Below are positions 46,244 through 58,449 of a stretch of DNA of 64,000 bases, one piece after another. A model generated the notes under the pieces. That model was not told the origin of the DNA, searched no databases, and saw nothing but the letters and a program-made list of their open reading frames with translations. The DNA comes from Codonopsis lanceolata (taxonomy: Eukaryota; Streptophyta; Magnoliopsida; Asterales; Campanulaceae), in NCBI GenBank assembly GCA_013146195.2, contig CM028384.1:73321990-73385989 (forward strand), written 5' to 3'. The stretch's first letter is position 1; every line of letters starts with the position of its first letter. A program made the translations under genes and the position numbers.

Positions 46244-48976
46244 ATGGCGACTTTGAAATACGGAACCAGGCCGCCATGGGTGGGTCTTGGAGCCGCAGTC
46301 TGGCTCCAAATTGCTTCCGGAAATGGCTACAACTTTCCTCTCTACTCCCACTCCCTCAAATCTGTTCTGGGTTTCAACCAACACCAGCTCACCATGCTTG
46401 GAGTTGCAAATGACATTGGCGAGAATGTCGGCATCTTGCCGGGGATCTTCTGTAACAAGTTTCCGCCATGGGTTCTTCTTTTGATCGGTGCTTTTGCTAG
46501 CTTCTTTGGTTATGGTGTTCTCTGGCTTCCCCTTAGTCGCACTGTTGTCTCGTTACCTTACTGGCTGGTCAGTTTCTAATTCCAATTCCGCGCATTTATT
46601 GATTCTTCTTGTTACTTAAATTCTTGATTTGCATTTTCTAATTGGTGATCGTTTTGAATAAATTGTAGTGTGTGATTCTTGTGCTTGAATCTGGTTTGAA
46701 CCATGTATTGAATTTTGTTAGTTTTGACTCTAATTGTGATCGGATCTGATTATATCACAGGGGTGTTTGTAGATGTAGATTTAAAAAGAAAATTCACTCT
46801 TGATTGAAAAAGTAAAATTCTGAAATTAAAAAGTAGTTCAGTGAGAGCTTTGAAGATGATCCGCTAATGAAAGAGACCTAGTGTAAACCTCACTCTCTGG
46901 ATAGAAAACCATATGAGATGCTCTCTCAATTGTATGATCAGTTGATTTGAGCAATGGGGTTATTTCAATTTTCGAGTAAACTCTTGAATGCAACACAAAA
47001 AAGAAGAAGAATAAAGTAAACTCTTGAGTGTATTAAACCAAACCAATTCCTATGCTCCCTTCATTTTTGCTCAAAGGCTCTCACGCTTAAAGTTTAAATA
47101 TGTGCATGCATTGTTATATTGTAAAGTTAGAATGTTACGCAAATTGCAAACTTACTTATCAAAATGAGACTCTAAATGATTTGAATAAAATCTGTTAGTG
47201 CCACCTGTCTGTTCCTATTGACAATTTGACATGCACATTTTTTAATTGTCTTCAATCATCACAACAGATGAACCTTGTGAAAGGCTAAAGCTCCTCCAGA
47301 TCACGTTACTGACTTCTGAAGTTAATATATGCTTATATAGCGTTAAAGCGATTCAAGAACCTTCTAAATTTGCATATTGATGAATAATCTTGCCTTGTGC
47401 CTCTCACAACTAATATTTGTCCCAAAAAAAGCTTTGTTAGTTTCAAGCAGTAAGATTAGAAAAGAGTTGGTCATTGGCATGATTTAAAGCTGCAAACCTT
47501 GACAAACCCTCGTGTTTACTTCTTGATTGTTGCGACAGTTATGGGTTGCGCTCTGTGTTGCCACCAATAGTAGTGCTTGGCTGACTACAGCTGTGGTTGT
47601 GACTAACATGAGAAACTTCCCTCTCAGTCGGGGCACTGTTGCTGGAATTCTCAAAGGCTATGGGGGTCTCAGTGCTGCAGTGTATACCGAAGTTTACCGT
47701 TACGCCCTCCATAATTCTTCTTCAGGCCTCTTGCTGTTTCTAGCCCTTGGGGTTCCTGCATTGTGTCTTGTGATGATGTATTTTGTTAGGCCTTGTTCTC
47801 CAGCCACTGGAGATGACTCTGCTGAGCGTGGCCATTTTCTTTTCATTGAAGCTGCAAGTGTTGTGCTTGGCTTGCACATTCTTACAACTACAGTCTTGGA
47901 CCATGTAGTATCTGTAGGGACTTTTGTGTCATACACTTTTCTTATTATAATGGTACTCCTCCTCTTGGCCCCACTTGCTATCCCAGTAAAAATGACATTG
48001 TACCCCTCTGCTCGAAGTAAAAACTCTCTCGGGCTTCAAGGAGAACGCGAGGTGGAGAAAATTGAACCTTTGCTGACACCATCTTCTTCGACAACAAATC
48101 TTGAAAGTTTTCATGAAAATGAAAGTGTGTCCGATGTTGATATACTTCTTGCTGTGGGAGAGGGGGCAGTGAAGAGAAGGAGGAGCCAACCTAGAAGAGG
48201 GGATAATTTTAGCTTTTCTGAAGCTCTGGTCAAGGCTGATTTCTGGCTTCTCTTCTCGGTTTACTTTGTTGGGGTTGGTTCTGGAGTTACTGTTCTCAAT
48301 AACCTAGCACAGGTTGGGATAGCCCAAGGGGTACATGATACTACCATGCTATTGTCTCTTTTTAGCTTTTGCAATTTCGTTGGTCGTCTTGGTGGGGGCG
48401 CTGTTTCCGAACATTTTGTCAGGTAAATGACCATGCATTCCTCTAAATAAAAGTAAAAGAAGGACCATATGTAGTATGATGAGGTTATAATGCATATTTT
48501 GTTCTTGCAGGTCAAAGACAATTCCTAGGACGGTTTGGATGACATGCACACAAGTAGTAATGATCATTACATACATTCTATTTGCTTATGCTATTGATGG
48601 TACCCTTTATGCTGCAACTGCACTGCTCGGGATTTGCTATGGTGTGCAAATTTCTGTCATGGTCCCTACTGTTTCTGAGCTTTTTGGGCTGAAGAATTTT
48701 GGTTTGTTCTTCAATTTCATGTCAATAGGGAATCCTATAGGAGCTTTTCTTTTTTCGGGTATCCTTGCTGGATACATCTATGACACCGAGGCGGCAAAGC
48801 AGCAAGTTGCCGCTTGCGTGGGTCCCAATTGTTTTGGGGTGACTTTCATCGTTCTGGCCTGTGTATGTGGACTGGGGACTATCCTCAGTGTAATTCTGAC
48901 CATAAGAATTAAGCCCGTGTACCAAATGCTATATGCAGATGGCTCCTTCCGGCTGCCTCATAGTTCAAAACACTAA
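46244..48976 (+). CDS. nodulin-like MFS transporter, 3 exons
   Basis: A membrane transporter of the plant nodulin-like (PF06813) branch of the major facilitator superfamily; the substrate is not known for most members. Exons are 46244-46567, 47539-48422 and 48511-48976, all with GT..AG junctions. They join in frame to 557 aa, the usual family length. The N-terminal half begins RPPWVGLGAAVWLQIASGNG and has the family's conserved SGNGYNFPLYS and NFPLSRGTVAGILKGYGG segments. A hydrophilic loop of roughly 70 residues follows, including ERGEVEKIEPLL-like charged stretches and RRRSQPRRG. The second half has the MFS loop GRLGGG and further membrane segments. About 12 membrane helices are expected. 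The start Met lies in a good context (atcaatggcg), and the first membrane segment follows within 15 residues. The 971-bp first intron has no recognised element. The gene is convergent with the SAM-domain gene. Confidence 0.93.
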
Positions 48977-49858
48977 GCTGATTGGAATGCCAAGGTATGG
49001 GACTGAGTCTTGGATCTTTTCCAAATCGGCCCTGGTAAGTTTGTAATTGGGGCTTCATCAATATTTGTTCATGCGAGAACACCAGATATTAAAATCCTTG
49101 CACAGGTTGATGCTGAGTTTTCATGCATACCTCTTGCAATCTTAGTATTGTGAGTGAATATCAGATTATGCCATTCGATGGTGTTAGAAGAATGAGGACC
49201 CGCTCTTCTTTAGAAGTGTTGTACACATGTTCTGCTAGGGGTTATATGACGTTGGTTCAGTGTTTCGTTGTAATTGTATCTGGCCCAAACTGGATTTTAA
49301 GAAATTTAGCTTTTGCGTTCAATTAAAAGTTTTAATTACTTTAGAAAGAAAAAATAAGAAATTTTTAACTTGAAAGTAATGCTCAACTACTTGAGGATGC
49401 TAAAAGCATCCACAAGGCTAATATATCCCTTTTACTTTCAAGTTTGAGTTTTCTTTTACCCTTTCCTAAATTTATTTAAACTTTTAATTGTGTGCAAAAG
49501 ATTAAGTTGGCTTTTGGCATCCAACCCAAAAAAAAAACACTGCTTCTGATGATATGATTCAAAGATTAAGACGCATGATGAATTCACTCTCTAGAAAACA
49601 TTTCTTTGATGATCATAGACAAACCTGAAGACGATGATTGATACTTTTTCGTTCAATGCCCTCTTTCTTGAGAGAATAATGTCCATTGTCTACAATTGAG
49701 TGAATTGTCGTATGCATTAGGGCTTATGGGGTGTGTGTGAGTGGGAGGGGGGGTGGTGTGGTGGTGAGGAAATAGAAGAAATAAACATTGTTGATGGTAA
49801 AGCTTTTAAGGAGCTGATCTTTAACCATCACAAGTAGAAAGCAGGAAACTACTACATT
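48977..49858. other. convergent 3' flanks
   Basis: 3' untranslated and intergenic DNA between the convergent MFS and SAM genes. A G/T-rich tract at about 49728-49770 (gggagggggggtggtgtgg) could form a G-quadruplex. No gene. Confidence 0.55.
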
Positions 49859-50548
49859 TTAAGTTGGCTTCATATCTTGAAACATTAAAGACCATAGTGA
49901 GTGAACCTCCTCATCAACCTTCACAATGTCACAGGGTTTCTTTAGCTTTGAGGTTGCTCCATCGAGAGGGCCAGATAAGCTTGGGCCACGATTAGCGATC
50001 ACCAAACTCTCTTTTGTTCTTCCATCTATAGGCCTGGAAATGGCTGGGCTCCAATTAGCCAACAACTTCTCTTGCAACTTCCCATCTAAAGGCCCTGACA
50101 TGCTTAAACCCCGATTTGGGACTATATACTTCTCTTGTTCTCTTATCTCCAAAGGCCCCGATCTCGTAGTGTTTCTGCTCATAACCATATGTTTCTGCAG
50201 TTGCCTATTCCATTGTGCTCGATAAGGGCTCAGCTCCAATATAGGTAAATGGGTCGTGTCCTTGTGAAAGACCCACTTGCCAACTTTCTCGGTAAAGAGC
50301 CTTTTGGTACTGTTGATTGCTAAAACAAGCCTTGAAAGGCTAAGAAGGCCTCGTCCTACGTCTTTCCTAGCAAGCTTGAGTATCTCTAATCTATGTTTGG
50401 CAATAGAGATACCCATGCTTTGCAAAAACTCATGGTTGAAGTGAGTAATATCCTCCCTTCCAAGCTGGTTGCGCTTGAATGTGAGGCTGTACTTGTGTAC
50501 AAGTGACGGTTCAAGGCCAGTTCTTGATAACCAAGTGTGCCAGTCCAT
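49859..50548 (-). CDS. SAM-domain protein, 229 aa
   Basis: A plant protein with one sterile alpha motif at about residues 2-65: WLSRTGLEPSLVHKY, then the hydrophobic core and FLQSMGISIAKHRLEILKLA. SAM domains bind other SAM domains or RNA. This plant group is uncharacterised as far as I know. After a linker comes a run of four degenerate ~21-residue repeats, marked by SGPLE (130), SGPLDG (151), SRPIDG (171) and SGPLDG (192). Each is followed by a charged helix-like stretch and a 'NRG(P)S' type turn. I chose MDWHTW at 50548 because a TATA box (ttatatataca, about 50588-50598 on the minus strand) lies between it and an earlier in-frame ATG at 50629. That would put the earlier ATG upstream of transcription start. 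Single exon, convergent with the MFS gene. No signal peptide. Confidence 0.88.
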   Translation of the reverse strand: MDWHTWLSRTGLEPSLVHKYSLTFKRNQLGREDITHFNHEFLQSMGISIAKHRLEILKLARKDVGRGLLSLSRLVLAINSTKRLFTEKVGKWVFHKDTTHLPILELSPYRAQWNRQLQKHMVMSRNTTRSGPLEIREQEKYIVPNRGLSMSGPLDGKLQEKLLANWSPAISRPIDGRTKESLVIANRGPSLSGPLDGATSKLKKPCDIVKVDEEVHSLWSLMFQDMKPT

Positions 50549-50586
50549 GGCAATCTGAGTGGTTGCGTGTTTGATGGTGCATGGGC

Positions 50587-50599
50587 TGTATATATAAGA
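50587..50599 (-). promoter_or_regulatory. TATA box of the SAM gene
   Basis: cttatatatacag on the minus strand, about 45 bp upstream of the chosen ATG at 50548. The leader would be very short (about 10-20 nt), the weakest part of this start choice. Confidence 0.5.
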
Positions 50600-50629
50600 A
50601 GTTGGATGAAGAAGTGGCTTTCCAGTCAT

Positions 50630-52240
50630 AAAAGATAATTGATGGTGAAGTGAATGTTGTTGATAGAAATGGTGGTTGAGGTATTACGTAGCTAACTAAT
50701 TTCTTACATTAATATGCTATGTTATGGAATTCAAATGTTGGTTCAGAAATAGCTTGAAAATTTAGGCCGCACGGGCCTTGATTATTAATGCTCATTAATC
50801 TTAATCGTATCCAACAGGCCCAACCCAATTAATGGGGTTCTTATGGTGGCAAAAAAGTGAATGAGAGTTAGAACGAAAACCTGGGAATTGTAGGAACCAC
50901 CACTATCAGTCACACGCCATTCATTTGATGTAATATTATAGCCAATACCACACCTTTGTTCACAAAGTTTCCTTGTATGGAACACAGACAACCACGAAGT
51001 CCACAAAACACCAATATGGGTAATGTAGGATTGGAAGGACCACCACCACCAGAAAAAACCCGGGACGAACACCACCAGGAACTGCATTCGAATCAACAAA
51101 AACAGAGGCTATTAACCCCGGGGGGGGGGGGATTGGAGTTGGTTGTTTCGTTGTAATTACGCCTAGTTGAGTCGAACCAAGTGTTACTCTTTGAAAAGTC
51201 ACTTTTTAACTTTTACATAAGTTTTTAAATTTAGAGTAATGCTAGTCACTTAATGAGTAGTTAATTTTGTACGCTAAATGTTGTGGCATGTTATGTGTTA
51301 TGTTATTTGGCGTCTTATGGGCTCTTCTTTGAGTTAAAAAGTGAAGCTAATTACATGATATATATGATAACACATCATTTTGCAAACAAAATTAAGTGAT
51401 TCCACCGTCACTCTTAAATTTAAGGGAAAGTCAATATTTAAGTTTCAATCTTGGGTTTGCTCATAGACGAGAACGTGTGACACGTATGCAATATTCACTT
51501 GTTGCATAGTGCAAAAGAGGGTTGGTGTAATCATTAATACTAGGTGTACCATTACGTTTATTATTAGTGTTATAACTTACTTTTAAAATGATGAAATTGA
51601 CTTTTCAGTTTGTCTATTTCAAAGTAAACACTAACACTAACACTAACCAGTAACCATGGGTTTAGTGGTATATTACTATATTTTAGCTTCTTTTTTATGC
51701 AACGGTGTGTTTGTACATGCGAGTGTTGTTATGCACTTTTTTAAAGGGCCAACAAACAACGAACCTTAGCGCTAATAACCGGAGCCGGAGGGCTGAGAAA
51801 CACCATCAAGCATCAACCCCATCGCGTGGTTGGAGAGAGGCTTTATTGGCCATATGGTACACACAACAATTGGCCTCCCTAAACATATCACATGAGAGAT
51901 TTTGCAGTTGGAGTCTGTGGCTACTTAAGCTCGCATCGATGGACAACAACACCCACTTCAGGGTCATTAAGCAACAAACTCATACTCCGTCCTCGAATCT
52001 GTGTCAACCACCACATACTGATCAAGTCAATTCCTATCCAATACGTTACAAGTCAGCCATTAAAGAGACATACGCCAATATTACAAGTAAACTGACCTCC
52101 CATTTTCTCTGCGGCCAGTTGCTAATTAAAACGCCACTGGCACCTGGAGACCCTTTGGAGCACCCCAATCAAAAAATGGAGGCCTAAAGAAGAGGGGAGG
52201 ACTCTTTGCCACACTGCGTAGCCAATGGGCAATCGCTCTC
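50630..52240. other. intergenic DNA, no supported gene
   Basis: Several open frames (50785-51202 reverse, 51705-52187 forward) have no recognisable domain. A G11 run lies at 51120-51131. Confidence 0.45.
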
Positions 52241-52243
52241 CGC

Positions 52244-52660
52244 ATGCAAGCTATATCCTCCAGATCGACCGTTGAACATCTATGGCGGGAGCTATCCTCC
52301 GACAAAGAGAATGTACCGTTGGGGAAGCTGCAACTTCCTCACCCTCACCCACGAAATCTGCCCGTTGAGTTACTAATCCAAATTATCTTATCTTCAATCT
52401 CGGCGTACTTGTCAACAAAGCACGCATAAAGACAAAGACGACTGACGATGACGTATATCTTGCTGCAAAATGTTCCCAATCATGGATTACGATTACAAAT
52501 CCATCTGTTGCTATTCGATAAATAGGCAGGCAGCAATTGTTTTCGCTGGACCTAATCCACCGATCTCCAGAAAAGAGCTTCGTCTCCCATTGAGCCTCAT
52601 CCATTTTAATTTCAAATTGCTTCAAAATTCAATTAGCAATCACCAATATTATTATCCATG
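52244..52660 (+). pseudogene. F-box gene relic
   Basis: A frame from 52244 reads RNLPVELLIQIILSS near 52355, the typical first helix of an F-box (normally followed by RLPVK and a Trp-containing stretch). It stops at 52427-52429. In another frame near 52460-52510, KCSQSWITITNPSVAI looks like the second half of an F-box (KCVCKSW..LI.NPSF type). Two halves in different frames with a stop between them suggest a broken F-box protein gene. No downstream kelch or F-box-associated domain was recognised. The evidence is two short motifs only. Confidence 0.35.
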
Positions 52661-52664
52661 ATTC

Positions 52665-54206
52665 CAAATACCAAATTCCTGACACTATTATAAACCTTAA
52701 CTACCCAAAACATATTAACAAAAATAAGTCTTGAAAGATAGAACCATGATAATTATAATTAATACTCTCCCGTTCCCGACAAAGAGTCGACTATTCCATT
52801 TTAAGATATTTCACTTAAAAAGTTAATTTTTAAAAATTAAAGCTTAGAAGTATCATTTTATTACTAACGAACTACTAAATGTAGAAATTAAGAAAGTTTA
52901 TGAATAATGACACATCATTTCCATTGATTGAATCACATATTTATAAGGATATTTACAATTAGGATTAGACTTGGACTAGGAAAGAACACAATGTAATTAC
53001 ACTAATTAATAATTACAAATAAATAAGAATAATAATAAATATATTATTCTATAATACTAAAGGAGTCATTTAAAAAAAAAAACGTTTAACTTTTAACTAA
53101 AGGGAGCTTTTTTTCTTGATTGGATTCTCGCTTCCTCTTTCACTTTTTTTTTTTTTCCCAAAAATCAACAATTACTCACATGTTCTTAAGTTATTGTCAT
53201 ATTCTGATTTCTGAGGTGTGGGTCAAACTAATTGTTCTTTGAATGAAAATTTGAGGTATATATTTTATTTCAAAATCATAATATACGTGAGTAAGTTCTG
53301 ACAATTACAACGTGGAATTTGTTAACTCACTCGAGTCGACATAAAAATTATCGGACTCAACCCAACCCATTAACGTGAATATTATGAATGACGTGTATTA
53401 TTATTTAACAATATATATATACACACACGTTAACTTTTCATTTTGAAAAAAGAACATTTTTTCTCCACCAACCTCTTGCAGATAACTCTTGTTAATTCAC
53501 ACGCCAATGCCATGCATTATTAAATATTTAAATGTATGTCCACATGGATGACATGAATCACTCTACTTATGTATCGTTATTCATTAACCATTATTACCTT
53601 CGTCTCCACAAGACACGATCGAATATAACTGTCTTTCATAATCACCAAAGTTGACGAGAAAAGAAACTATTAACTATACATAACTCCGTTTTAGAATTTC
53701 GTCCTTCCATATTGAATGGTGTTGTTAATGTTCATCTTCTTACCCTTGCGCTTTAGCCAAATTCAACCGCTCCCCCTCTAGTTTAAATTCCTACTTCTCA
53801 ATAATATTCCTTGACGTAATTAAACAAGTGTCCATTTACGACTATTATTGTCTTATAAAATTAAAAAATATATATAGAATCTTCATGTACACTGCAATAG
53901 CATTATGTCACTAGCTAAGCTAACCACTTTTGTTCACTTGGCTACCACCAACCTCATCGTTAACCTTGTACATTCGCCACCACTAATAACTACAATGCTC
54001 CCTAACAAATATTATCAAGGTTCAATGCTACACGCTACCTGCATCCAAAGGCGGATCCATGCTTCCACTGTAGGGACACTTGAGTCCACTCAATAAAAAA
54101 TATTTTTTTCTATCACTTAAGCAACGTCGTCGTTAATTTTGGTAAAACTCCATGTCTATGGTCTCACAAACAAAGTTTTGTGAGACAAAACATGGGCTAG
54201 ACTAGG
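52665..54206. other. AT-rich intergenic DNA
   Basis: Contains a truncated MITE of the second Stowaway-like family near 52765-52890 and a short (TA/CA)n tract near 53410-53430. The 63-codon frame at 53905-54096 is unsupported. Confidence 0.5.
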
Positions 54207-54633
54207 GCTCTTTACACAAGTCACCCTCGTACACGAGTCTAGTGGTCTGGACCTTGGGATGGTCATGGACCCAATATTTGCAAGTGTGCAGGCGCGCCGA
54301 GAGAGCTTTGATGATATAAAATCTTACTTTTTAATAAAAAAGAATTTGTGTGTGTAGGACCAAAAAAATTGTTATTTTTAATATCAGACAAACTCAAGTT
54401 TGATCTTTTCAAACCAACTCCAACACTATATTTTAAGTTTTAATTTCATATTCATCCAAACACAAATTTGGATAAATAAATATACAATTTCGATAGTCTT
54501 ACGTAATTTAACACAATTTCACTATTAACTTTGTCATTAGACAAACGCCTCATTTAAAAAATCATGTCAAGAAAAATTTCCTTAAAGACTTATTACAATT
54601 TTTCAACACAAATATAATTTTAAGGAATAATTA
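54207..54633 (+). repeat. tandem duplication, first copy
   Basis: Begins gctctttacacaagtcac and ends taaggaataatta. It includes the landmarks ggaccttgggatggtcatgg, tgcaggcgcgccgagagagc and tcaagaaaaatttccttaaa, all repeated in the next copy. Confidence 0.9.
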
Positions 54634-54665
54634 CAGACAAACCACGTTATGTGAGATCTCATTAA

Positions 54666-55111
54666 GCTCTTTACACAATGTCAATCGACGTAATTTTGTC
54701 TAGTGGTTTGGACCTTGGGATGGTCATGGACCCAATATTTGCACGTGTGCAGGCGCGCCGAGAGAGCTTTGATGATATAAAATCTTACTTTTTAAGAAAA
54801 AAGAATTTGTGTGTGTATATATTTGTCGGTACTGACCAAAAAAATTGTTAATTTTTTAATATCAGACAAACTCAAGTTTGATCTTTTCAAACCAACTTCA
54901 ACACTATATTTTAAGTTTTAATTTCATATTCATCTAAACACAAATTTGGATAAATAAATATACAATTTCGATAGTCTTACGTAGTTTAACACAATTTCAC
55001 TATTAACTTTGTCATTAGACAAACGCTTCATTTAAAAAATCATGTCAAGAAAAATTTCCTTAAAGACTTATTACAATTTTTCAACACAAATATAATTTTA
55101 AGGAATAATTA
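54666..55111 (+). repeat. tandem duplication, second copy
   Basis: Same order and nearly identical sequence as 54207-54633, offset by about 460-480 bp. The differences are a few substitutions, and a short insertion (tatatttgtcggtactg) near 54818. No coding frame spans either copy. Confidence 0.9.
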
Positions 55112-55599
55112 TCGATCGGTACACTTTTTTGAAATTATAACCGCTCAAGTACCCTGTTTTTTTTTTTCAACTACATAAGTTTATTTTCGTTATTTTCTTC
55201 CTTAAATGCCCCTCCTCCTACCGTCCTTTCTTCTCCAAAATCTCATAACCATTCTCGATCTCATTTTCCCTTTGAAGCTCTTTCTTCCTAAAATCATATA
55301 TATTCATATGTCCATCTGTCCATCGAGAAGATGATTGAATTAAGCATCTGTTTCTATCTTCGTTGTAATTTTGTAATCAAAGTGCTCATTCCATTCCACA
55401 CTTTTTCATTTCATATGGAGCAGACCCAGAAAATTTGTGTTCTATCTCCGTTGTAATTTTGTAATCAAAGTGTTCGGTTGGTACTAGAATCACAAGGAAT
55501 GGAATGAAATAGAATTACAGGTGAGTAAAAGCCGAAAAAATCACTTGCAGACAAATCATATTTGGGCAACGTTACCTATGATGTGAGCATCGTTGCCTA

Positions 55600-56150
55600 T
55601 AATGCGTGTGTCCAATCACTTGCCTTGGTGTTTTTAATTAGACATCGTATTTTGCAATTCAGTGTCGGTGTAATTTAATTATGCAACAAATTTTTCTATT
55701 CTGCCTTGGTTTAAAAATACATGCGTTTAATGATTTAAAAATTAGACATTAGTTCTTCCAATCATGCCTCGGTGTTACTTAATTAGGCATCTTTCTTTAT
55801 AATCATGTCTAGGTTTTAGTTTATGAGTCATCGTTATTTGCAATTCTGCCTAGGTGTTACTTAATTAAGCATCCTTCCTTCAAATCATGTCACAATATAT
55901 AAATAATTAGGTATCAATGATTCCAATCGTGTCTCTGTGTTACCTAATTAGGCGTCGTTCCTTACAATTATGTCTCGGTCTTACTAATTAGGTGTCGTTT
56001 CTTTAATATGCTGACAGACTTCAATTTATTTTTCCAATCATGCCTATGTATTACTTGATTAGACACTGTTTCTTCAAATCATGCCTTGGTATATAAATAA
56101 TTAGATATTTTTTAAAAAAATCATGTCTCGTTGTTAGTTAAATAGACATC
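55600..56150 (+). repeat. degenerate ~50-60-bp minisatellite
   Basis: About ten diverged units of the form 'caatcatgcctcggtg' then 'ttacttaattaggcatc' then 'gttccttc'. Examples lie near 55755, 55840, 55930, 55970, 56035 and 56090. Divergence between units is high, so the array is old. Confidence 0.75.
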
Positions 56151-56159
56151 ATTTTTTAA

Positions 56160-56335
56160 AATCATGCCCAAAATTTATGAATGACGCCCAAAAAAATTTG
56201 AACGACACCCAAATTTTGGGTAGTGGCTTTTGCATAGTGACACCCAAAATTTTTGACCGATGCCCAAATTTTTTTACCGACACCCCAACATTTTTAAGCG
56301 ATGCATAAATTTTTTTGCCAACACACAAATTGGGA
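56160..56335 (+). repeat. ~28-bp degenerate array
   Basis: Five or six units of 'cgacacccaaatttttt' or 'gatgcccaaatttttttac' type, directly after the previous array. The minus-strand open frame 56149-56661 arises from it and has no domain. Confidence 0.6.
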
Positions 56336-56967
56336 CTGTGGCTTTGTGTGTGCGCATTTCTTTCCTTAAGGATATTTTCGTCGTTTTGCCCCCCCTCCCC
56401 CAAAAAAAAGTACACTGCAACGGTTTTTAAAAAATAATTATCGATTTTTACGGTTATAATTTCACTGCATAATACCGACTCGGCTATCACCCAAAATTTA
56501 ACCTTGTATTGTAATGAAATATTGTTAAATTTGTGCCGCCTTGCCGACACCATTGACCGCTTCATACCCTCCAAAGAAGATAGCATATTAAAGAAACATA
56601 GCCACTCTTTTTCTCTTAAGTACGAATCACAAATATCTATTGTCTTTGTCAATATAACCACAACTTAAGGGTACGGTGTTCCCCAAACATTTGGAAACAT
56701 AGCCAAACTGTAGGGAAAAACATTAAAATTAGGCACAAGTATGAGTATAACCGATGTCTTGAATAACGGAACAAACTTCCTCGAAGATCGTTATGATCAC
56801 AGTCAAGGCCTCAACACCTTTTTTCCCGCTCAAAAAAATCCGTGCAACCCTACATTCCCTTTGTTTGCACTTTTGTAAGAGACATATTTATAAATAGAAA
56901 TGTTCGTCTCTCCACAAACCTTTTTGCATTTTTTTTGGCGAAATTAAGAGTGAAGAAACATCATACT
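56336..56967. other. upstream region of the MICU gene
   Basis: Mixed sequence with a C-run (cccccctcccccaaaaaaaa at 56391). No obvious TATA box close to the MICU start. An in-frame ATG at 56842 is upstream of the chosen start. Confidence 0.4.
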
Positions 56968-58394
56968 ATGCATTCTTGGGCATTAGTAAGAAAACCCACA
57001 TCAAACACTTGTTATCGAATCCTCGCAGGGGCTCAAAGTCTTAATCTTCGTCAGGTTTTCACCCAATCAAACAATCCATCGTCATCGTTGAAATCAAATG
57101 GTGAGTCGAGCTTTAAAGCAAGCTATAAAAAGAGTGACTATGTTCGGGAGTCTTTATGGTCGAGTATCTACGTTGTTGGATTGAGCCTGGGGCTCTGTTA
57201 TTGGTCATCTCTCCCCGACTCAAATTCACGTCTCTCCTTTGCTGATTCTCAACCCCAAGCTACTGAGCCTGAAAAGAAACCCAAGTTCATCTTTGGAGGT
57301 ACTTCAATATGATGATGATACACTCGTTTTGGCCTTAAGCCACCATTACAAGAACAAGTTCAATTTCTTTATCTGATTCCATTAAAAATGCTTTCTGTAA
57401 CTCATTCGTTTGTAATTTCAGATGCATACAGAAGAAAGGTATTCTTTAAGTATGAGAAACGCATAAGAACACAAAGTCCTCCTGAGAAGGTGTGCATCTT
57501 TACAAGCAACGCCTCTGAAGACAAATTTACTCTCTTTCTTCTCTGGAGAACTCCATTGTGGAAGTCCCAAAAATTAATCAAACCTTCAAATATATTCTCA
57601 AATTCTTTTGAAGAATTGGCTACTGTATATTCAATGGTCACGACCTTATCTGTTTTCAGGTGTTTGAGTACTTTGCATCTTACCATTCCCCCGATGGTGA
57701 GGTATTTATGATGCCGGAGGACTTGATGAGAGCAGTTGTTCCTGTATTTCCCCCCTCCGAAACAGCTCGTGTTAGAGGGGGGTCCTTGAAAGGGGAGTGG
57801 ATCCCCTGCGAGTTACTTTGTGCGCCATCCAGATTCTTTATGCTTTTCGATACCAACAATGATGGCGTTATATCATTTGCTGAGTGAGTTTCTTAATTCT
57901 AGTTTGTCTACGAATTAGGTTGTAGTAATTCATTTGAACTATACGGTGTCTAGTTACATGCAGCTCTTTGGTTTGAGAAATTTTCATTCGTACTGACATC
58001 AAATATTGAGAACAGGTATATCTTTTTTGTTACGCTACTAAGCATCCCTGAATCAAGCTTCTCTGTAGCATTCAAAATGTTTGACCTTGACCATAATGGG
58101 TAAGTCTCATGAGTGTTCCCCGTGAATTGATTGCTGCTACGTTAAGTTCGTAATCTGTGAAACTTAAAATACAGAAAGATCGACAGGGAGGAGTTCAAGA
58201 AAGTTATGGCCTTAATGCGTTCACAAAACCGACAAGGGGCTCGCCACCGGGATGGACTTCGTATCGGTCTTAAAGTTACAGAATCAGTGGAAAATGGAGG
58301 ACTCTTAGAATACTTCTTCGGCAAAGATGGCAAGGGGTTTCTAGATCATGAAACATTCGTTCAATTTTTAAGAGACTTGCAGAATGAGGTCTGC

Positions 58395-58449
<55 letters not shown>

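Noticed and set aside
47700..48925. Minus-strand frames opposite the MFS exons
   Set aside because: They are shadows of the real coding exons in the reverse direction.
50549..50629. 27-residue N-terminal extension of the SAM protein
   Set aside because: The extension lies partly upstream of a good TATA box and has no resemblance to the family start.
51705..52187. 160-codon frame
   Set aside because: No recognisable domain, biased composition, no supporting promoter or splice context. It may be chance openness in GC-richer DNA.
56149..56661. 170-codon minus-strand frame
   Set aside because: It runs through a degenerate 28-bp repeat array, with no domain and low-complexity composition.
56842..56967. 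42-residue extension of MICU from the ATG at 56842
   Set aside because: The ATG at 56968 gives a typical mitochondrial presequence. The extension is hydrophobic and unlike a presequence, although it cannot be excluded.
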